From Corallococcus interemptor (lineage in GTDB: Bacteria; Myxococcota; Myxococcia; Myxococcales; Myxococcaceae), in contig NZ_RAWM01000097.1 of the NCBI RefSeq assembly GCF_003668875.1, forward strand, positions 1 through 33,665: a DNA stretch of 33,665 nucleotides. Reading direction: 5' to 3'. The notes under the pieces are model-generated. The model saw only the letters and a program-made list of their open reading frames with translations, made no database searches and had not been told where the DNA came from. Positions 8,858 to 17,878 of the stretch are shown here, piece by piece. The stretch's first letter is position 1; every line of letters begins with the position of its first letter. A program made the position numbers and the translations under genes.

Positions 8858-9605
8858 GGGCGGCGCGCTCTCGCATCACGGCCTCCACGCGGGCCACGTC
8901 CTCCGGCACGTCCACCGCCACGGTGCGCCAGGACACGCTGGCGCAGCGGATGCGCAGGCCGTTCTCCAGGGCGCGCAGCTGCTCCAGCTTCTCCGTCTCC
9001 TCCAGCGGGGTGGGGCTGAAGGAGGCGAGCTGGAGCAGCGTGTCCCGCCGGTAGCCGTAGAGGCCCAGGTGGGCCCAGCGGCGCACGGGTGCGCCGGTGT
9101 CGCGGGCGTGCGGCACCGCGGCGCGGCTGAAGTAGAGCGCGTCGCCGTTGAGGGCGAGCACGGCCTTCACCACGTTGGGGTTGCCCACCTCCTCCGGGTC
9201 CAGGGGGCGCACCAGCGTGCCCATGTGCACGGCGTCGTCCTGGAAGAGGTCCGCGAGCACCTTGAGCGCGGCGGGGTCCACCAGGGGTTCATCCCCCTGC
9301 ACGTTCACCCACACGTCCACGTCCGGGCGGGAGCGGGCGACCTCCGCGATGCGGTCCGTGCCGGTGGGGCAGGCGGGGCTGGTCATCACCGCCTTGCCGC
9401 CGAAGCCCTCCACGACGTCGCGGATCCGCGCGTCATCGGTGGCCACCCACACCTCGTCGAAGGCGCTGGCTTCCTGACAGCGGCGCCAGACGTGCTCAAT
9501 CATGGGACGGCCGGCGATGAGGGCGAGCGGCTTGCCAGGGAAGCGGGTGCTGGCATGGCGGGCGGGGATGACGGCCACGGTGCGGGAGGCGGGCATGGGG
9601 CGCAT
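8850..9605 (-). CDS. kdsB: 3-deoxy-manno-octulosonate cytidylyltransferase (CMP-KDO synthetase)
   Basis: Activates KDO with CTP to CMP-KDO, the donor for LPS inner-core assembly; cytoplasmic. About 251 residues, the usual length. It begins with the nucleotidyltransferase signature PARHASTRFPGKPL and has the metal-binding NVQGDEP motif, then VHMGTLVRPL and HLGLYGYRRDTL, typical of KdsB. Two close starts are possible: ATG 9605 and ATG 9596, neither with a clear ribosome site; they differ by three residues. Together with kdsA and kdsC in the window this leaves only arabinose 5-phosphate isomerase (kdsD) missing from the KDO pathway. It is divergent from the UDP-GlcNAc 2-epimerase over about 85 bp. 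Confidence 0.97.
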   Translation of the reverse strand: MRPMPASRTVAVIPARHASTRFPGKPLALIAGRPMIEHVWRRCQEASAFDEVWVATDDARIRDVVEGFGGKAVMTSPACPTGTDRIAEVARSRPDVDVWVNVQGDEPLVDPAALKVLADLFQDDAVHMGTLVRPLDPEEVGNPNVVKAVLALNGDALYFSRAAVPHARDTGAPVRRWAHLGLYGYRRDTLLQLASFSPTPLEETEKLEQLRALENGLRIRCASVSWRTVAVDVPEDVARVEAVMRERAALR

Positions 9606-9690
9606 CTATCAGATTCAGGACGTCTCGCCGCGCCCTGGAGGTAGCCCACCACTGGCCGGAAAAAGGCGGGTGCCTATTTTCCGCAGCGAC

Positions 9691-10812
9691 ATGAAGAAGG
9701 TCATCCACATCGTTGGTGCGCGTCCCAATTTCATGAAGGTGGCTCCCATTCACCGGGCCATCAAGGCGCGCACGTCCCTGGGGCAGCTCGTCATCCACAC
9801 CGGCCAGCACTACGACGCGAAGATGAGCGACGTCTTCTTCGCGGACCTGGGGCTGCCTCCGCCTGAGATCCACCTGGGCATCGGCTCCGGGAGCCATGCC
9901 GAGCAGACGGCGAAGATGATGGTGGAGATGGAGAAGGTCTTCCTCAAGGAGAAGCCGGACCTGGTCTCCGTGGTGGGCGACGTGAACAGCACCATCGCCG
10001 CGGCGCTCGTCACGTCCAAGCTGGCGATTCCGCTGTCCCACGTGGAGGCGGGCCTGCGCAGCTTCGAGCGTCACCAGCCGGAGGAGATCAACCGCGTCGT
10101 CACCGACCGGCTCTCCGACCTGCTGCTCACGCCGTCGCGCGACGCGGACGCCAATCTTCTGAAGGAGGGCATCGACCCGAAGCACATCCACCTGGTGGGC
10201 AACGTGATGATCGACTCGCTCCTGTCGTCCAAGGAGAAGGCCGACCAGCTGCCCACGCTGAAGAACCTGGGCCTTGAGCCCAAGGGCTACGTGGTGGCGA
10301 CGCTGCACCGTCCGTCCAACGTGGACAACCCGAAGCTGCTGGCGGGCCTGCTGGGCGTGCTGATGGACGTGGCGAAGGAGCTGCCCGTCGTGTTCCCGGT
10401 GCACCCGCGCACGCGCAAGATGATCGCCGAGCAGGGCCTGGGCCCCAAGCTGGAGCAGACGCCGGGGCTCAAGCTGGTGGACCCCATGGGCTACCTGGAG
10501 TTCCTGTCCGTCACGTCGCAGGCGAAGCTGGTGATGACGGACTCGGGCGGCCTGCAGGAGGAGACCACCGCGCTGAACGTGCCGTGCCTCACCATGCGCG
10601 AGCAGACCGAGCGCCCCATCACCGTGGAGGTCGGCTCCAACGAGGTCGTGGGCACGGACCCCGCGCGCATCCGCGAGGCCGCCAACCGCGTGCTGGCCGG
10701 TGACTTCAAGAAGGGCCGCGTGCCGGAGCTGTGGGACGGCCGCACGGGCGAGCGCATCGCGGACCTGTACGCCCGGTTCCTGGGCGTGGAGACGAAGCGC
10801 GCCTTCGGGTGA
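9691..10812 (+). CDS. wecB: UDP-N-acetylglucosamine 2-epimerase (non-hydrolysing)
   Basis: Interconverts UDP-GlcNAc and UDP-ManNAc, precursors of ManNAc-containing surface polysaccharides. 373 residues, GT-B fold. Family motifs in order: GARPNFMKVAP near the N-terminus, HTGQHYD, VVGDVNST, HVEAGLRSF followed by PEEINR, VGNVMIDS, TLHRPSNVD, FPVHPRT and TDSGGLQEE with the following Thr/Arg region that contacts UDP. ATG 9691 matches the conserved start (KKVIHIVGARPN). The ribosome site is poor; TATTTT at 9675-9680 lies so close to the start that the mRNA leader may be very short. It stands alone, next to kdsB, which suggests an envelope-glycan role (inference). Confidence 0.95.
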   Translation: MKKVIHIVGARPNFMKVAPIHRAIKARTSLGQLVIHTGQHYDAKMSDVFFADLGLPPPEIHLGIGSGSHAEQTAKMMVEMEKVFLKEKPDLVSVVGDVNSTIAAALVTSKLAIPLSHVEAGLRSFERHQPEEINRVVTDRLSDLLLTPSRDADANLLKEGIDPKHIHLVGNVMIDSLLSSKEKADQLPTLKNLGLEPKGYVVATLHRPSNVDNPKLLAGLLGVLMDVAKELPVVFPVHPRTRKMIAEQGLGPKLEQTPGLKLVDPMGYLEFLSVTSQAKLVMTDSGGLQEETTALNVPCLTMREQTERPITVEVGSNEVVGTDPARIREAANRVLAGDFKKGRVPELWDGRTGERIADLYARFLGVETKRAFG

Positions 10813-10863
10813 GCCAGCCGGCGGGGTCCGCGTTCCGAAGCGTGGTAGAGCGTCGGGCTCGCC

Positions 10864-11844
10864 ATGCGTGAAGACGCTGACCCCGTTCCTGCTCCGGCCC
10901 TGCCTGACGGCTACGTCGACATCCCGTTCGTCGTGGAGCCGAACTACGCGGGGTGGCGGTTGGACCGCTACCTCTGCGAGAAGATCCGCCGCATGGACCT
11001 GGAGCGCGTGCGCGGCATCATCCTGCGCGGCGTGCTGTGCGACGAGTACCGGCTCAAGCCCTCCACGCCCGTGTACCCGGGGCTCACGTTCCGGATCCGC
11101 CGCCCCGCGAGCCAGGAGCCCGTGACGCCCACGGAGCTGCCCGTCGTCTTCTCCGATGACTGGCTGCTGGTGTTGGACAAGCCGGCGGGGCTGCCCATCC
11201 ATCCCACCGCGCGCTACCACAAGGGCACGCTGGTGACGCTGCTGCGCGAGCGCTTCGGTGAGCGCTTCGCGGAGCCCGCGCACCGGTTGGACCGCGAGAC
11301 GAGTGGATTGGTGGTGTGCGGCCGCACCACCGAGTCCTGCCGCGTGCTGGGCGGGCTGTTCCTGTCGCGCGACGTCCACAAGGAATACCTGGCGCTGTGC
11401 GAGGGCCAGCCTCCCGAGGACACCTTCGTCGTGGACGCGCCCATCGCGGAGGGCACGGACCTGATCCGCATCGCCGTGCGCATCGACCCGGTGGCGGGCA
11501 AGCCCAGCCGCACGCGCTTCCAGGTGCTCCAGCGCTTCACGCGCGGCGGCGAGCCGTTCGCGCTGCTGCGCTGCTTTCCGGAGACAGGAAGGCAGCATCA
11601 GATCCGCGTCCACCTTCGCGAGGCGGGGTTCCCTCTGGTGGGGGACAAGATGTACGGGCCGGATCCGGGTTACTTCGACCGGTTCAGCAAGCACTCGCTG
11701 GAGCCGGAGGCGTGGGCCCGTCTGCGATTGCCGCGTCATGCGCTCCATGCGGAGCGGATCTCGTTCCCGCATCCGGGCACCGGGGAGACCGTCACCTTTA
11801 CGTCGCCGCTTCCGGTCGACTTGAAGGACTTCATCGCCGGGTGA
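10864..11844 (+). CDS. RluA-family pseudouridine synthase with S4-like N-terminus
   Basis: Isomerises uridine to pseudouridine in structured RNA, most likely rRNA or tRNA. 326 residues. Residues about 22-80 resemble an S4 RNA-binding domain (NYAGWRLDRYLCEKI, LCDEYRLK). The catalytic motif HRLDRETSG is at 140-148, with nucleophile D143. Later family motifs are present: LVLDKPAGLPIHP, KEYLALC, ETGRQHQIRVH and PLVGDKMYG. ATG 10864 is used; the next stretch upstream is a 51-bp gap after the epimerase, so cotranscription is possible. The exact RNA target cannot be assigned from sequence. Confidence 0.93.
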   Translation: MREDADPVPAPALPDGYVDIPFVVEPNYAGWRLDRYLCEKIRRMDLERVRGIILRGVLCDEYRLKPSTPVYPGLTFRIRRPASQEPVTPTELPVVFSDDWLLVLDKPAGLPIHPTARYHKGTLVTLLRERFGERFAEPAHRLDRETSGLVVCGRTTESCRVLGGLFLSRDVHKEYLALCEGQPPEDTFVVDAPIAEGTDLIRIAVRIDPVAGKPSRTRFQVLQRFTRGGEPFALLRCFPETGRQHQIRVHLREAGFPLVGDKMYGPDPGYFDRFSKHSLEPEAWARLRLPRHALHAERISFPHPGTGETVTFTSPLPVDLKDFIAG

Positions 11845-11866
11845 GCACCTGCGGTAGCTTCACGGG

Positions 11867-12397
11867 ATGCGACCTCTCCGGTATTCCATCAACATCACGT
11901 TGGACGGGTGCTGTGACCATCGCGCGGGTTTCGCGGACGAAGAGCTGCATCGTTACACGGCTGAGATCCTCGGGCGTGCCGATGCCCTCCTGTTTGGCCG
12001 GGTGACCTACGAGATGATGGAGGCCGCGTTCCGGCAGCCGGCGGGGATGGACGGCCCCTTCGCCCGGACCATCGACGCGGCGAAGAAGTACGTCGTGTCG
12101 AGCACCCTGGACCGGGTCGATTGGAACGCGGAACTCTTGCGCGGGGACCTGGGGACGGCCGTTCAACAGCTCAAGAACCAGCCGGGGAAGGGCATCTACG
12201 TCGGCGGCGTGAAGCTCCCGCTGGCGTTGGCGGAGCTGGGACTGATCGACGAGTACGAGTTCTTGGTGCATCCCCGGATCGCGGGCCACGGGCCGACGTT
12301 GTTCGCGGGTCTCTCGAAGTTTGTCGACCTGAAGCTCGTGGGCCGACAGGAGCTCGCCTCGGGGGCGATGGCCCTGCGGTACGAGCCGCGCAGGTAG
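11867..12397 (+). CDS. DHFR-like / RibD C-terminal domain reductase
   Basis: 176 residues with the RibD_C/dihydrofolate-reductase-like fold: an N-terminal strand (YSINITLDGCCDH), GRVTYEMME, VSSTLDRVDW, a nucleotide-loop GGVKLPLALAELGLID, and YEFLVHPRIAGHGPTLF. Members are widespread NADPH-dependent reductases of mostly unknown substrate (the YyaP/YwjB type); this is not a true folate pathway DHFR on length and motifs. The start is 22 bp after the pseudouridine synthase stop, so the genes probably share a transcript. The 3' end is two bases from the stop of the opposing alpha/beta hydrolase, leaving no room for a terminator. Confidence 0.85.
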   Translation: MRPLRYSINITLDGCCDHRAGFADEELHRYTAEILGRADALLFGRVTYEMMEAAFRQPAGMDGPFARTIDAAKKYVVSSTLDRVDWNAELLRGDLGTAVQQLKNQPGKGIYVGGVKLPLALAELGLIDEYEFLVHPRIAGHGPTLFAGLSKFVDLKLVGRQELASGAMALRYEPRR

Positions 12398-12399
12398 CT

Positions 12400-13191
12400 T
12401 CAGACCAGCTCTCGCAGGAACGGCGCGACCACTTCGGCCAATCGCTCGGGTTGGTCGTAGGGGAGGCCGTGGCCGGCGTTCTGGACCTCTTCGATTCGCA
12501 CGCGTGGGTTGAGGCCCCGCAGCTCCGTCGCCATCTCGAACGTGACGACGGGGCTGTCTCCGATGACGAGGAGGGTGGGGACTTCAATCGCGCTCACCAC
12601 GCCGCGATAGTCGGGGTTGGGCGGCGTGAGGACGTCGAAGGCCTCCAGGCGGGTCTTCAGCCTCGCGTCGGCGAGATGTCCGAGGAGCTCGGGCGAGCGA
12701 TGCGGCTGCCGGGCCTGGGCCTGCGCGACGAGCTCGGCCTTGCTGGATGCGAGGGTCCGGCGGTGTTGTCCGGCGACGTCGCTGGCGTGCACCTCGCGCT
12801 GGCGCTCGGGGCTCAGGAACGTCGGGTCCACCAGGACGAGGCCTCGGAGGTCCGTCCTTCGACTCGCCACCACGGCGGCGGTCATGCCGCCCATCGAGTG
12901 CCCCATCAGCACCGGACGCGAGAGCCCCAGTCCCTGGATGAGGCCCACCACGTCGCTGGCGTGGTCGTCGTACCGGTAGCCGTGGGGCGGCGTGCTCGAA
13001 CCGCCGTGCCCTCTGGCGTCGGGCATGACGACGTCGCATTCCCCTTCGAGCACGCGCGCCACGGGCGTCCAGCAGGCTCCGCTCCCAATCAGTCCATGGA
13101 GCAGGACGACCGGAGGCCTGGCGCCTCCGGTCCGGAGGTAGTGGAGGCGGACGCCGTTCGTTTCACAGACTCCACTCTTCCAGGTCGTCAT
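12400..13191 (-). CDS. Alpha/beta hydrolase
   Basis: 263 residues, a single alpha/beta-hydrolase domain. The oxyanion region is LLHGLIGSG, the nucleophile elbow GHSMGG gives S99, the acid is D212 (IGDSP) and the base is H241 (NAGHGLP), so the triad is complete. The order and spacing fit esterase, lactonase or haloperoxidase-like enzymes; the substrate cannot be read. The starting Met (MTTWKSG) fits the usual short N-terminus. It is 19 bp downstream of the small membrane protein gene on the same strand, so it may be the last gene of a purF-led transcript. No signal peptide; cytoplasmic. Confidence 0.92.
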   Translation of the reverse strand: MTTWKSGVCETNGVRLHYLRTGGARPPVVLLHGLIGSGACWTPVARVLEGECDVVMPDARGHGGSSTPPHGYRYDDHASDVVGLIQGLGLSRPVLMGHSMGGMTAAVVASRRTDLRGLVLVDPTFLSPERQREVHASDVAGQHRRTLASSKAELVAQAQARQPHRSPELLGHLADARLKTRLEAFDVLTPPNPDYRGVVSAIEVPTLLVIGDSPVVTFEMATELRGLNPRVRIEEVQNAGHGLPYDQPERLAEVVAPFLRELV

Positions 13192-13210
13192 GGGGTTCCG
13201 AGAGGTCGCC

Positions 13211-13606
13211 TCAGCCTGCCTTGCGCAGGTTCTTCGCTCCGGGCACCACGCGCAACAGCTGCGCGGGCATCCGGTCCACGACCTGCTCCGTGAAGCAGGC
13301 GAAGATGCGGAAGAGGACTGGGAGCAGCACCAGCGTCAGCGCGCACGCGGAGAGGGTTCCGGACACGATGACGATGGCCAGCGCCTCCGCGTAGACGCGC
13401 GCCTCGCGCGTCATGCGGGACTGGAACTCCGAGCGGGCCGTGGCGACGTCGCTTCGGTAGGAGAGCAGCGGCCCCGCGACGGCGACCGCGCCCAGCAACA
13501 CGAGGCCCGCGACGACGGAGCGCACGAACTGCCGCTCCGCGTGGGCGAGCCCCGGCCGCCCCGAGGTCGGGGCCGGCGTTTCAGGCACTGAGCTTGGTGG
13601 CGGCAC
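13211..13606 (-). CDS. Small two-helix membrane protein overlapping the purF 3' end
   Basis: Up to 131 residues from GTG 13606; a second GTG at 13588 would remove six residues and overlap purF by only eight bases. Neither has a strong ribosome site, so translational coupling to purF is likely. Transmembrane helices are at about residues 27-49 ([20 protein letters not shown]) and 75-103 ([20 protein letters not shown]). The segment between them has mixed charge and a possible short coiled coil ([20 protein letters not shown]). The C-terminus is basic (GAKNLRKAG). I recognise no family. It sits between purF and an alpha/beta hydrolase on the same strand. Confidence 0.65.
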   Translation of the reverse strand: MPPPSSVPETPAPTSGRPGLAHAERQFVRSVVAGLVLLGAVAVAGPLLSYRSDVATARSEFQSRMTREARVYAEALAIVIVSGTLSACALTLVLLPVLFRIFACFTEQVVDRMPAQLLRVVPGAKNLRKAG

Positions 13607-14966
13607 CCGCGCCCTGGGACAGCTTGTCGGTGAGGTACTGCCCGGAGAAGCACGCGGTGCAGTAGGTGCTCCGCTTCGGGTCCTCCACCGCGGTGCCCAG
13701 GCCCTCCAGCGACAGGTAGCCCAGGGAGTCCGCCGTCACGTACGTGGCGATCTCCTCCGTGGTGTGGCTGGCGGCGATGAGCTCCGTGCGGCTGGGCGTG
13801 TCGATGCCATAGTAGCAGGGCCACTGCGTGGGCGGCGACGAGATGCGCAGGTGCACCTCCACGGCGCCCGCGGCCTTGAGCATCTTCACGATCTTCCGGC
13901 TGGTGGTGCCGCGCACGATGGAGTCATCCACCACCACCACGCGCTTGCCCTTGAGCACCTGGCGCACGGCGGACAGCTTCAGCTTCACGCCGAAGTGGCG
14001 GATGGACTGCTGCGGTTCAATGAACGTGCGGCCCACGTAGTGGCTGCGGATGAGGCCCACGTCGTAGGGGATGCCGCTCGCCTGCGAGAAGCCGATGGCC
14101 GCGGGCACGCCGGAGTCCGGCACCGCGATGACCAGGTCCGCCTCCGCGGGCTGCTCGCGCGCCAGCTGCATGCCCAGGCGCTTGCGCACCTCGTACACGC
14201 TGCTGCCGAAGAGCACCGAGTCCGGCTTGGCGAAGTAGACGTGCTCGAAGATGCAGCGGCCCAGCCGCGCGGCGGGCTTGAAGGGCATGCTGGTGCGCAG
14301 CACGCCGTTCTCGATGACGACCAGCTCGCCGGGCTCCAGCTCGCGGACGATCTCCGCTTCGATGAGATCCAACGCCGTCGTCTCGCTGGCGAGCACGTAC
14401 GCGCCTTCCTTCATCTTGCCCAGCACCAGCGGCCGGAAGCCGTTGGGGTCGCGCACCGCGATGAGCTTGTCCTCGGTGAGCAGGAGGATGCTGTACGCGC
14501 CCTCCACCCGGCGCAGCGCTTCCACCAGGCGCGCCTCGAAGGTGGGCTGCTTGGAGCGGGCGAGGAGGTGCATCACCACCTCCGTGTCCGCGTCCGACTG
14601 GAACAGCGCGCCCTCCGACTCCAGCTCCGCCTTGAGCTCCGTCGCGTTCACCAGGTTGCCGTTGTGCGCGATGGAGAACTGGCCGCCCGCGTAGTTCACG
14701 AACAGGGGCTGGGCGTTCTTGATGCCGCTGCCGCCCGCCGTGCTGTAGCGCACGTGGCCGATGGCCGCCTTGCCGGGGAGTCCTTCAATCACCGGCGCGG
14801 TGAAGATGTCCGCCACCAGGCCCATCTGCCGGTGCGCGCGCAGGGTGTGCCCGTCGGACGCGACGATGCCCGCGGACTCCTGTCCGCGGTGCTGCAGGGC
14901 GTGCAACCCCAGGTACGTCAGGTTGGACGCCTCTCCGTGACCCACGATTCCGAAGATGCCGCACAT
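13581..14966 (-). CDS. purF: Amidophosphoribosyltransferase
   Basis: First committed step of purine synthesis: PRPP plus glutamine to phosphoribosylamine. 461 residues. The N-terminal Ntn-hydrolase glutaminase starts [12 protein letters not shown], so Cys2 becomes the N-terminal nucleophile once Met is removed; there is no propeptide. [12 protein letters not shown] and GHVRYST follow. The C-terminal phosphoribosyltransferase domain holds the PRPP loop [16 protein letters not shown] cysteine-containing C-terminal region ([11 protein letters not shown]) suggests the Fe-S-cluster class found in Bacillus PurF, though not every ligand was traced. ATG 14966 is fixed by the catalytic Cys; a longer frame to 15134 is spurious. 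It is divergent from the ceramidase-like gene. Confidence 0.97.
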   Translation of the reverse strand: MCGIFGIVGHGEASNLTYLGLHALQHRGQESAGIVASDGHTLRAHRQMGLVADIFTAPVIEGLPGKAAIGHVRYSTAGGSGIKNAQPLFVNYAGGQFSIAHNGNLVNATELKAELESEGALFQSDADTEVVMHLLARSKQPTFEARLVEALRRVEGAYSILLLTEDKLIAVRDPNGFRPLVLGKMKEGAYVLASETTALDLIEAEIVRELEPGELVVIENGVLRTSMPFKPAARLGRCIFEHVYFAKPDSVLFGSSVYEVRKRLGMQLAREQPAEADLVIAVPDSGVPAAIGFSQASGIPYDVGLIRSHYVGRTFIEPQQSIRHFGVKLKLSAVRQVLKGKRVVVVDDSIVRGTTSRKIVKMLKAAGAVEVHLRISSPPTQWPCYYGIDTPSRTELIAASHTTEEIATYVTADSLGYLSLEGLGTAVEDPKRSTYCTACFSGQYLTDKLSQGAGAATKLSA

Positions 14967-15132
14967 GGCGCGCTGCCTTACCCCTTTCGACCTCGAAGCG
15001 GAACAGGAACGCACGCCTCGAAGGTGGGTATTCCACCCTCGGCCGACGTCGGCCCTTGTAGGCCAGGCAAGGCGCCGTCGCCTGAAAGGTAGGAGCCGCC
15101 CGGGAGCGCCGAGGGGGTACGCTGCCCCCGGC

Positions 15133-16461
15133 ATGTCCTCTTCCCGGCGCTCCTTCCTCCGCTCCTTGCTGCCCTTCGCCTTGTTAACGGCCGGGGCCGC
15201 CTACGCGCTTGCCTCCTGGAACTGGTGTGGGCCGTGGGAGGAACGCACGCCCGAGGTGCTGTCACAGGTGCGTGGCGAAGGCCCCCTGCGCGCGGGCGCG
15301 GCGAAGGTGGCCCTCTCCCCGCCCTTCCCGGTGGTGGTGGCGGGCTACGCCCCGCCCCGGTCCGAGGCGAGCCAGGCGGAGCTCCCCCTCCAGGCGAGGG
15401 CCCTGGTGCTGGAGGCCGGCGGCGCGCGCGTGGGCGTGGTGTCGCTGGAGCTGCTCTTCGTGACCCCGGAAATCACGGCGGGGGTGCGCGAGCGCGCCGC
15501 GAAGGCGGGGGTGAAGGAGGTGCTGGTGGTGGCCACGCACACGCACTCCTCCTTTGGAGGTTACGACGCGCGGTGGGTGGCGCAGCTGTCCGGCACGGGG
15601 CGCTACCAGGAGTCGTCCGTGAACGCGGCGGTGGCGGGCGCGGGCGAGGCGCTGGAGAAGGCCGCCGCCTCCCTGCGGGACGTGACGCTGGAGGTGGCCA
15701 GCGCGGCGGACGCGGGGCTCGTCTATTCCCGCTCCGGGGGGGATGCGCCGGACGGCCAGCTCACGCGGGCGGTGCTGCGCGGGGCGCAGGGGCCCGTGGC
15801 GGAGGTGCTGGTGTTCGCCGGGCACGCCACGCTCATTCCCCGGCAGCGGTCGTTCGTGGATCCCGACTTCCCGGGCCGGCTGAGCGCGCTGCGCGAGGAG
15901 GCGGGCCATGGCGTCTCGCTGTTCGTGCAGGGCAGCGAGGGCAACGCGTCCGTGGCCTTCAACGAGGGGCAGGGCCCCGAGCGCGCCCTGGGCTTCGCGC
16001 GCAAGCTGTCCGCGCTGGCGGATGGCGCGGTCCCCGCGTCCGAGCCGGGTCCGGTGCGGCTGGCGTTCGCGCGCGTGCAGACGGCGCTGCCCCGGCCGGA
16101 CTCGTCCCGGCTGGTGCCCGCCTTCACCCGCGCCGCGGGGGACAACTTCCTGTGCGCTTCGTCGCCCCGCGAGGCGGAGGTGGACGCGCTGGCGCTGGGG
16201 CCGCTGGAGCTGCTGTCCATCCCGGGAGAGCCCACCGTGGCGGCGGGCAGGGCGCTGGCGGACGCGTCCGGCGCCACGCACGTGCTGGGGCTCGCCAATG
16301 GCTACGTGGGCTACCTGGACACGCCGGAGCAGGTGCGCGCGGGGCAGGGGGAGTCCCGGCGCCAGTACTTCGGCCCGGCCCTGCTGGAGCGTTTGGGGGC
16401 CGCCGCTCGGGTCGCCTCCGGCGCGGTGGGCTTTTCCTCCGATGCCGTAGGCAGCAAGTAG
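15133..16461 (+). CDS. Neutral ceramidase-like amidohydrolase, exported by a Tat-type signal
   Basis: 442 residues. The N-terminus [20 protein letters not shown] has the twin-arginine pattern (S-R-R-x-F-L) followed by a hydrophobic stretch, so export to the periplasm or surface is expected. The mature part resembles the catalytic domain of neutral/alkaline ceramidases (PF04734): an early [13 protein letters not shown], then the zinc motif [27 protein letters not shown] and the late [12 protein letters not shown] segment. Known bacterial ceramidases are about 640-700 residues, so this is a short form without the C-terminal domain. Sphingolipids occur in myxobacteria, so a lipid-amide substrate is plausible, but only the fold is supported. 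Stand-alone, with no ribosome site of note. Confidence 0.82.
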   Translation: MSSSRRSFLRSLLPFALLTAGAAYALASWNWCGPWEERTPEVLSQVRGEGPLRAGAAKVALSPPFPVVVAGYAPPRSEASQAELPLQARALVLEAGGARVGVVSLELLFVTPEITAGVRERAAKAGVKEVLVVATHTHSSFGGYDARWVAQLSGTGRYQESSVNAAVAGAGEALEKAAASLRDVTLEVASAADAGLVYSRSGGDAPDGQLTRAVLRGAQGPVAEVLVFAGHATLIPRQRSFVDPDFPGRLSALREEAGHGVSLFVQGSEGNASVAFNEGQGPERALGFARKLSALADGAVPASEPGPVRLAFARVQTALPRPDSSRLVPAFTRAAGDNFLCASSPREAEVDALALGPLELLSIPGEPTVAAGRALADASGATHVLGLANGYVGYLDTPEQVRAGQGESRRQYFGPALLERLGAAARVASGAVGFSSDAVGSK

Positions 16462-16584
16462 ACGAGGCGAAGGCCCGGCCGCCTGCCTGCCCTGGGGACC
16501 TGCTTGGGTCCGCACTGTCGCTGGAGGAGGGCCCGCTGCCTACCTTGGTCCTCGGATCGGCTTCAGAGACACAGGGGGCACGGG

Positions 16585-17442
16585 ATGAGGTGGGCAGGCG
16601 GACGTCGCAGCTCGAACATCGAGGACCGGCGGGGTGGGGGTTTTGGCCGGCCGCTGGCGGTGGGCGGTGGCGCCGCGTCACTGGTGGTGGCCCTGCTGGT
16701 GATGCTGCTGGGCGGTGACCCGTCCGACGTGCAGATTGGCACGCGCGGCTCTCCGTATTCGCAGCCGGGCACGGGCGGCTCCGGGAACGTGGACCCCCAG
16801 GAGGAGCAGCTGAAGGACTTCGCCTCCGTGGTGCTCGCGGACACCGAGGACACCTGGCCCGGTCTGCTGGAGCCCCAGGGCATCCGCTATGTGCAGCCGC
16901 ACATGGTGCTCTTCTCCGGCGCGGTGCAGTCCGCGTGCGGCGCGCAGGAGAGCGCGGTGGGGCCGTTCTACTGCCCGGGCGACCAGAAGGTGTACCTGGA
17001 CCTGAGCTTCTTCGACGAACTGGAGAGCCGCTTCGGCGCGCCCGGTGACTTCGGCCGCGCGTACGTCATCGCGCACGAGGTGGGGCACCACGTGCAGAAC
17101 CTGATGGGCGTCTCCCGCAAGGTGCAGTCGCTGCGAAACCGCGTGAGCGAGGAGCAGGCCAACCAGCTGTCCGTGATGACGGAGCTCCAGGCGGACTGCT
17201 TCGCCGGCATCTGGGCCCACCACGCGCAGAAGGCGCGCAACATCCTGGAGCAGGGCGACGTGGAGGAGGGCCTGGGCGCCGCCAGCGCCGTGGGCGACGA
17301 CACCCTCCAGAAGCGCGCCCGGGGCCACGTCGTCCCCGAGTCCTTCACCCACGGCTCCGCCGCGCAGCGCATGACCTGGTTCAAGCGCGGCCTGGAGCAG
17401 GGGACGCTGGAGGCGTGCGACACCTTCAACGCCGGCCGGTAG
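16585..17442 (+). CDS. YpfJ-family neutral zinc metallopeptidase
   Basis: 285 residues. The N-terminus is short and basic with a Gly-rich run (EDRRGGGFGRPLAVGGG), then one transmembrane helix at about residues 28-43, so it is probably anchored in the inner membrane facing the periplasm. The catalytic zinc motif HEVGH is at 164-168 (AYVIAHEVGHHVQNL), and ELQADCFAG near residue 200 supplies the third ligand region. The arrangement and length match the putative neutral zinc metallopeptidase family (PF04228). Substrate unknown. The last 17 bases overlap the 3' end of the opposing repeat-protein gene. Confidence 0.93.
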   Translation: MRWAGGRRSSNIEDRRGGGFGRPLAVGGGAASLVVALLVMLLGGDPSDVQIGTRGSPYSQPGTGGSGNVDPQEEQLKDFASVVLADTEDTWPGLLEPQGIRYVQPHMVLFSGAVQSACGAQESAVGPFYCPGDQKVYLDLSFFDELESRFGAPGDFGRAYVIAHEVGHHVQNLMGVSRKVQSLRNRVSEEQANQLSVMTELQADCFAGIWAHHAQKARNILEQGDVEEGLGAASAVGDDTLQKRARGHVVPESFTHGSAAQRMTWFKRGLEQGTLEACDTFNAGR

Positions 17443-17878
17443 GTGCCCCGGGCATCGGCATGCGCTGCTGCTGCGTGCCGATGAGCGGCTGCTGAAGCTG
17501 GTACGTCCCGTTGAGCGGCTGCTGCAGTTGGTACGAACCGTTGAGTGGCTGCCGCAGCTGGTACGTCCCGATGAGCGGCTGCTGGAGCTGGTACGAACCG
17601 ACGAGCGGCTGCTGCAGCTGGTACGTGCCGTTGAGCGGCTGCTCCAGTTGATACGAACCGGCGAGCGGCTGCTGGAAGCCGCTCTCCGCGGGTGGCTGAT
17701 ACCAGTAATTGTTCCAGAAGGTGCTGTCGCCGGATTCGCTTGTCAGTGATTGCCGGTCATCCAGGTTCTGCGAGTCATTGCCCTGGGGGGCATCCATCGC
17801 TTCGTCCTGCTGCGCCAGGACCGTGACCGGACCGGACGCGAGCGCCACCACCAGGGTCACCAGGGGGCCCGTGCGCAT
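17426..17878 (-). CDS. Secreted protein built of seven 10-residue QPLxG(S/T)YQL repeats
   Basis: 150 residues. A Sec signal peptide covers residues 1-22 (TLVVALASGPVTVLA, probable cleavage before QQ). Next comes an acidic, Asn/Ser-rich stretch, an aromatic patch (STFWNNYWYQPP), and then seven tandem decamers at residues 69-138. The first six follow xQPLxGxYQL with Ser and Thr strictly alternating before Tyr, so the true period is 20 residues; the seventh degenerates to GTQQQ. The tail is basic (GAPTGRR). ATG 17878 has AAGGAG upstream; longer frames to 18001 lack one. No family recognised. Gln/Tyr/Pro-rich repeats of this kind suggest a structural, adhesive or beta-stacked surface protein (inference). 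The 3' end overlaps the YpfJ-family gene by 17 bases. Confidence 0.82.
   Translation of the reverse strand: MRTGPLVTLVVALASGPVTVLAQQDEAMDAPQGNDSQNLDDRQSLTSESGDSTFWNNYWYQPPAESGFQQPLAGSYQLEQPLNGTYQLQQPLVGSYQLQQPLIGTYQLRQPLNGSYQLQQPLNGTYQLQQPLIGTQQQRMPMPGAPTGRR
17465..17674 (-). repeat. 30-bp tandem repeat (60-bp super-period), 7 copies
   Basis: Seven in-frame 30-bp units encode the decamers of the secreted protein. On the plus strand, unit ends alternate between GGTACGTCCCG-type and GGTACGAACCG-type spellings, so duplication probably occurred in 60-bp steps. Because the unit is a multiple of three, gain or loss of copies would change length without breaking the frame. Confidence 0.9.

Noticed and set aside
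9496-11772. 758-codon minus-strand open frame opposite the epimerase and pseudouridine synthase
   Set aside because: It spans two well-supported genes on the other strand and shows no recognisable motif.
16497-16513. Short GGACC/GGTCC hairpin before the YpfJ-family gene
   Set aside because: Only five pairs, no T-run, and expected by chance at this GC content.
17528-17749. Plus-strand frame with its own repeats (ERLLQLVR-type)
   Set aside because: It is the reverse reading of the 30-bp repeats; the minus frame has a signal peptide and ribosome site, this one has neither.
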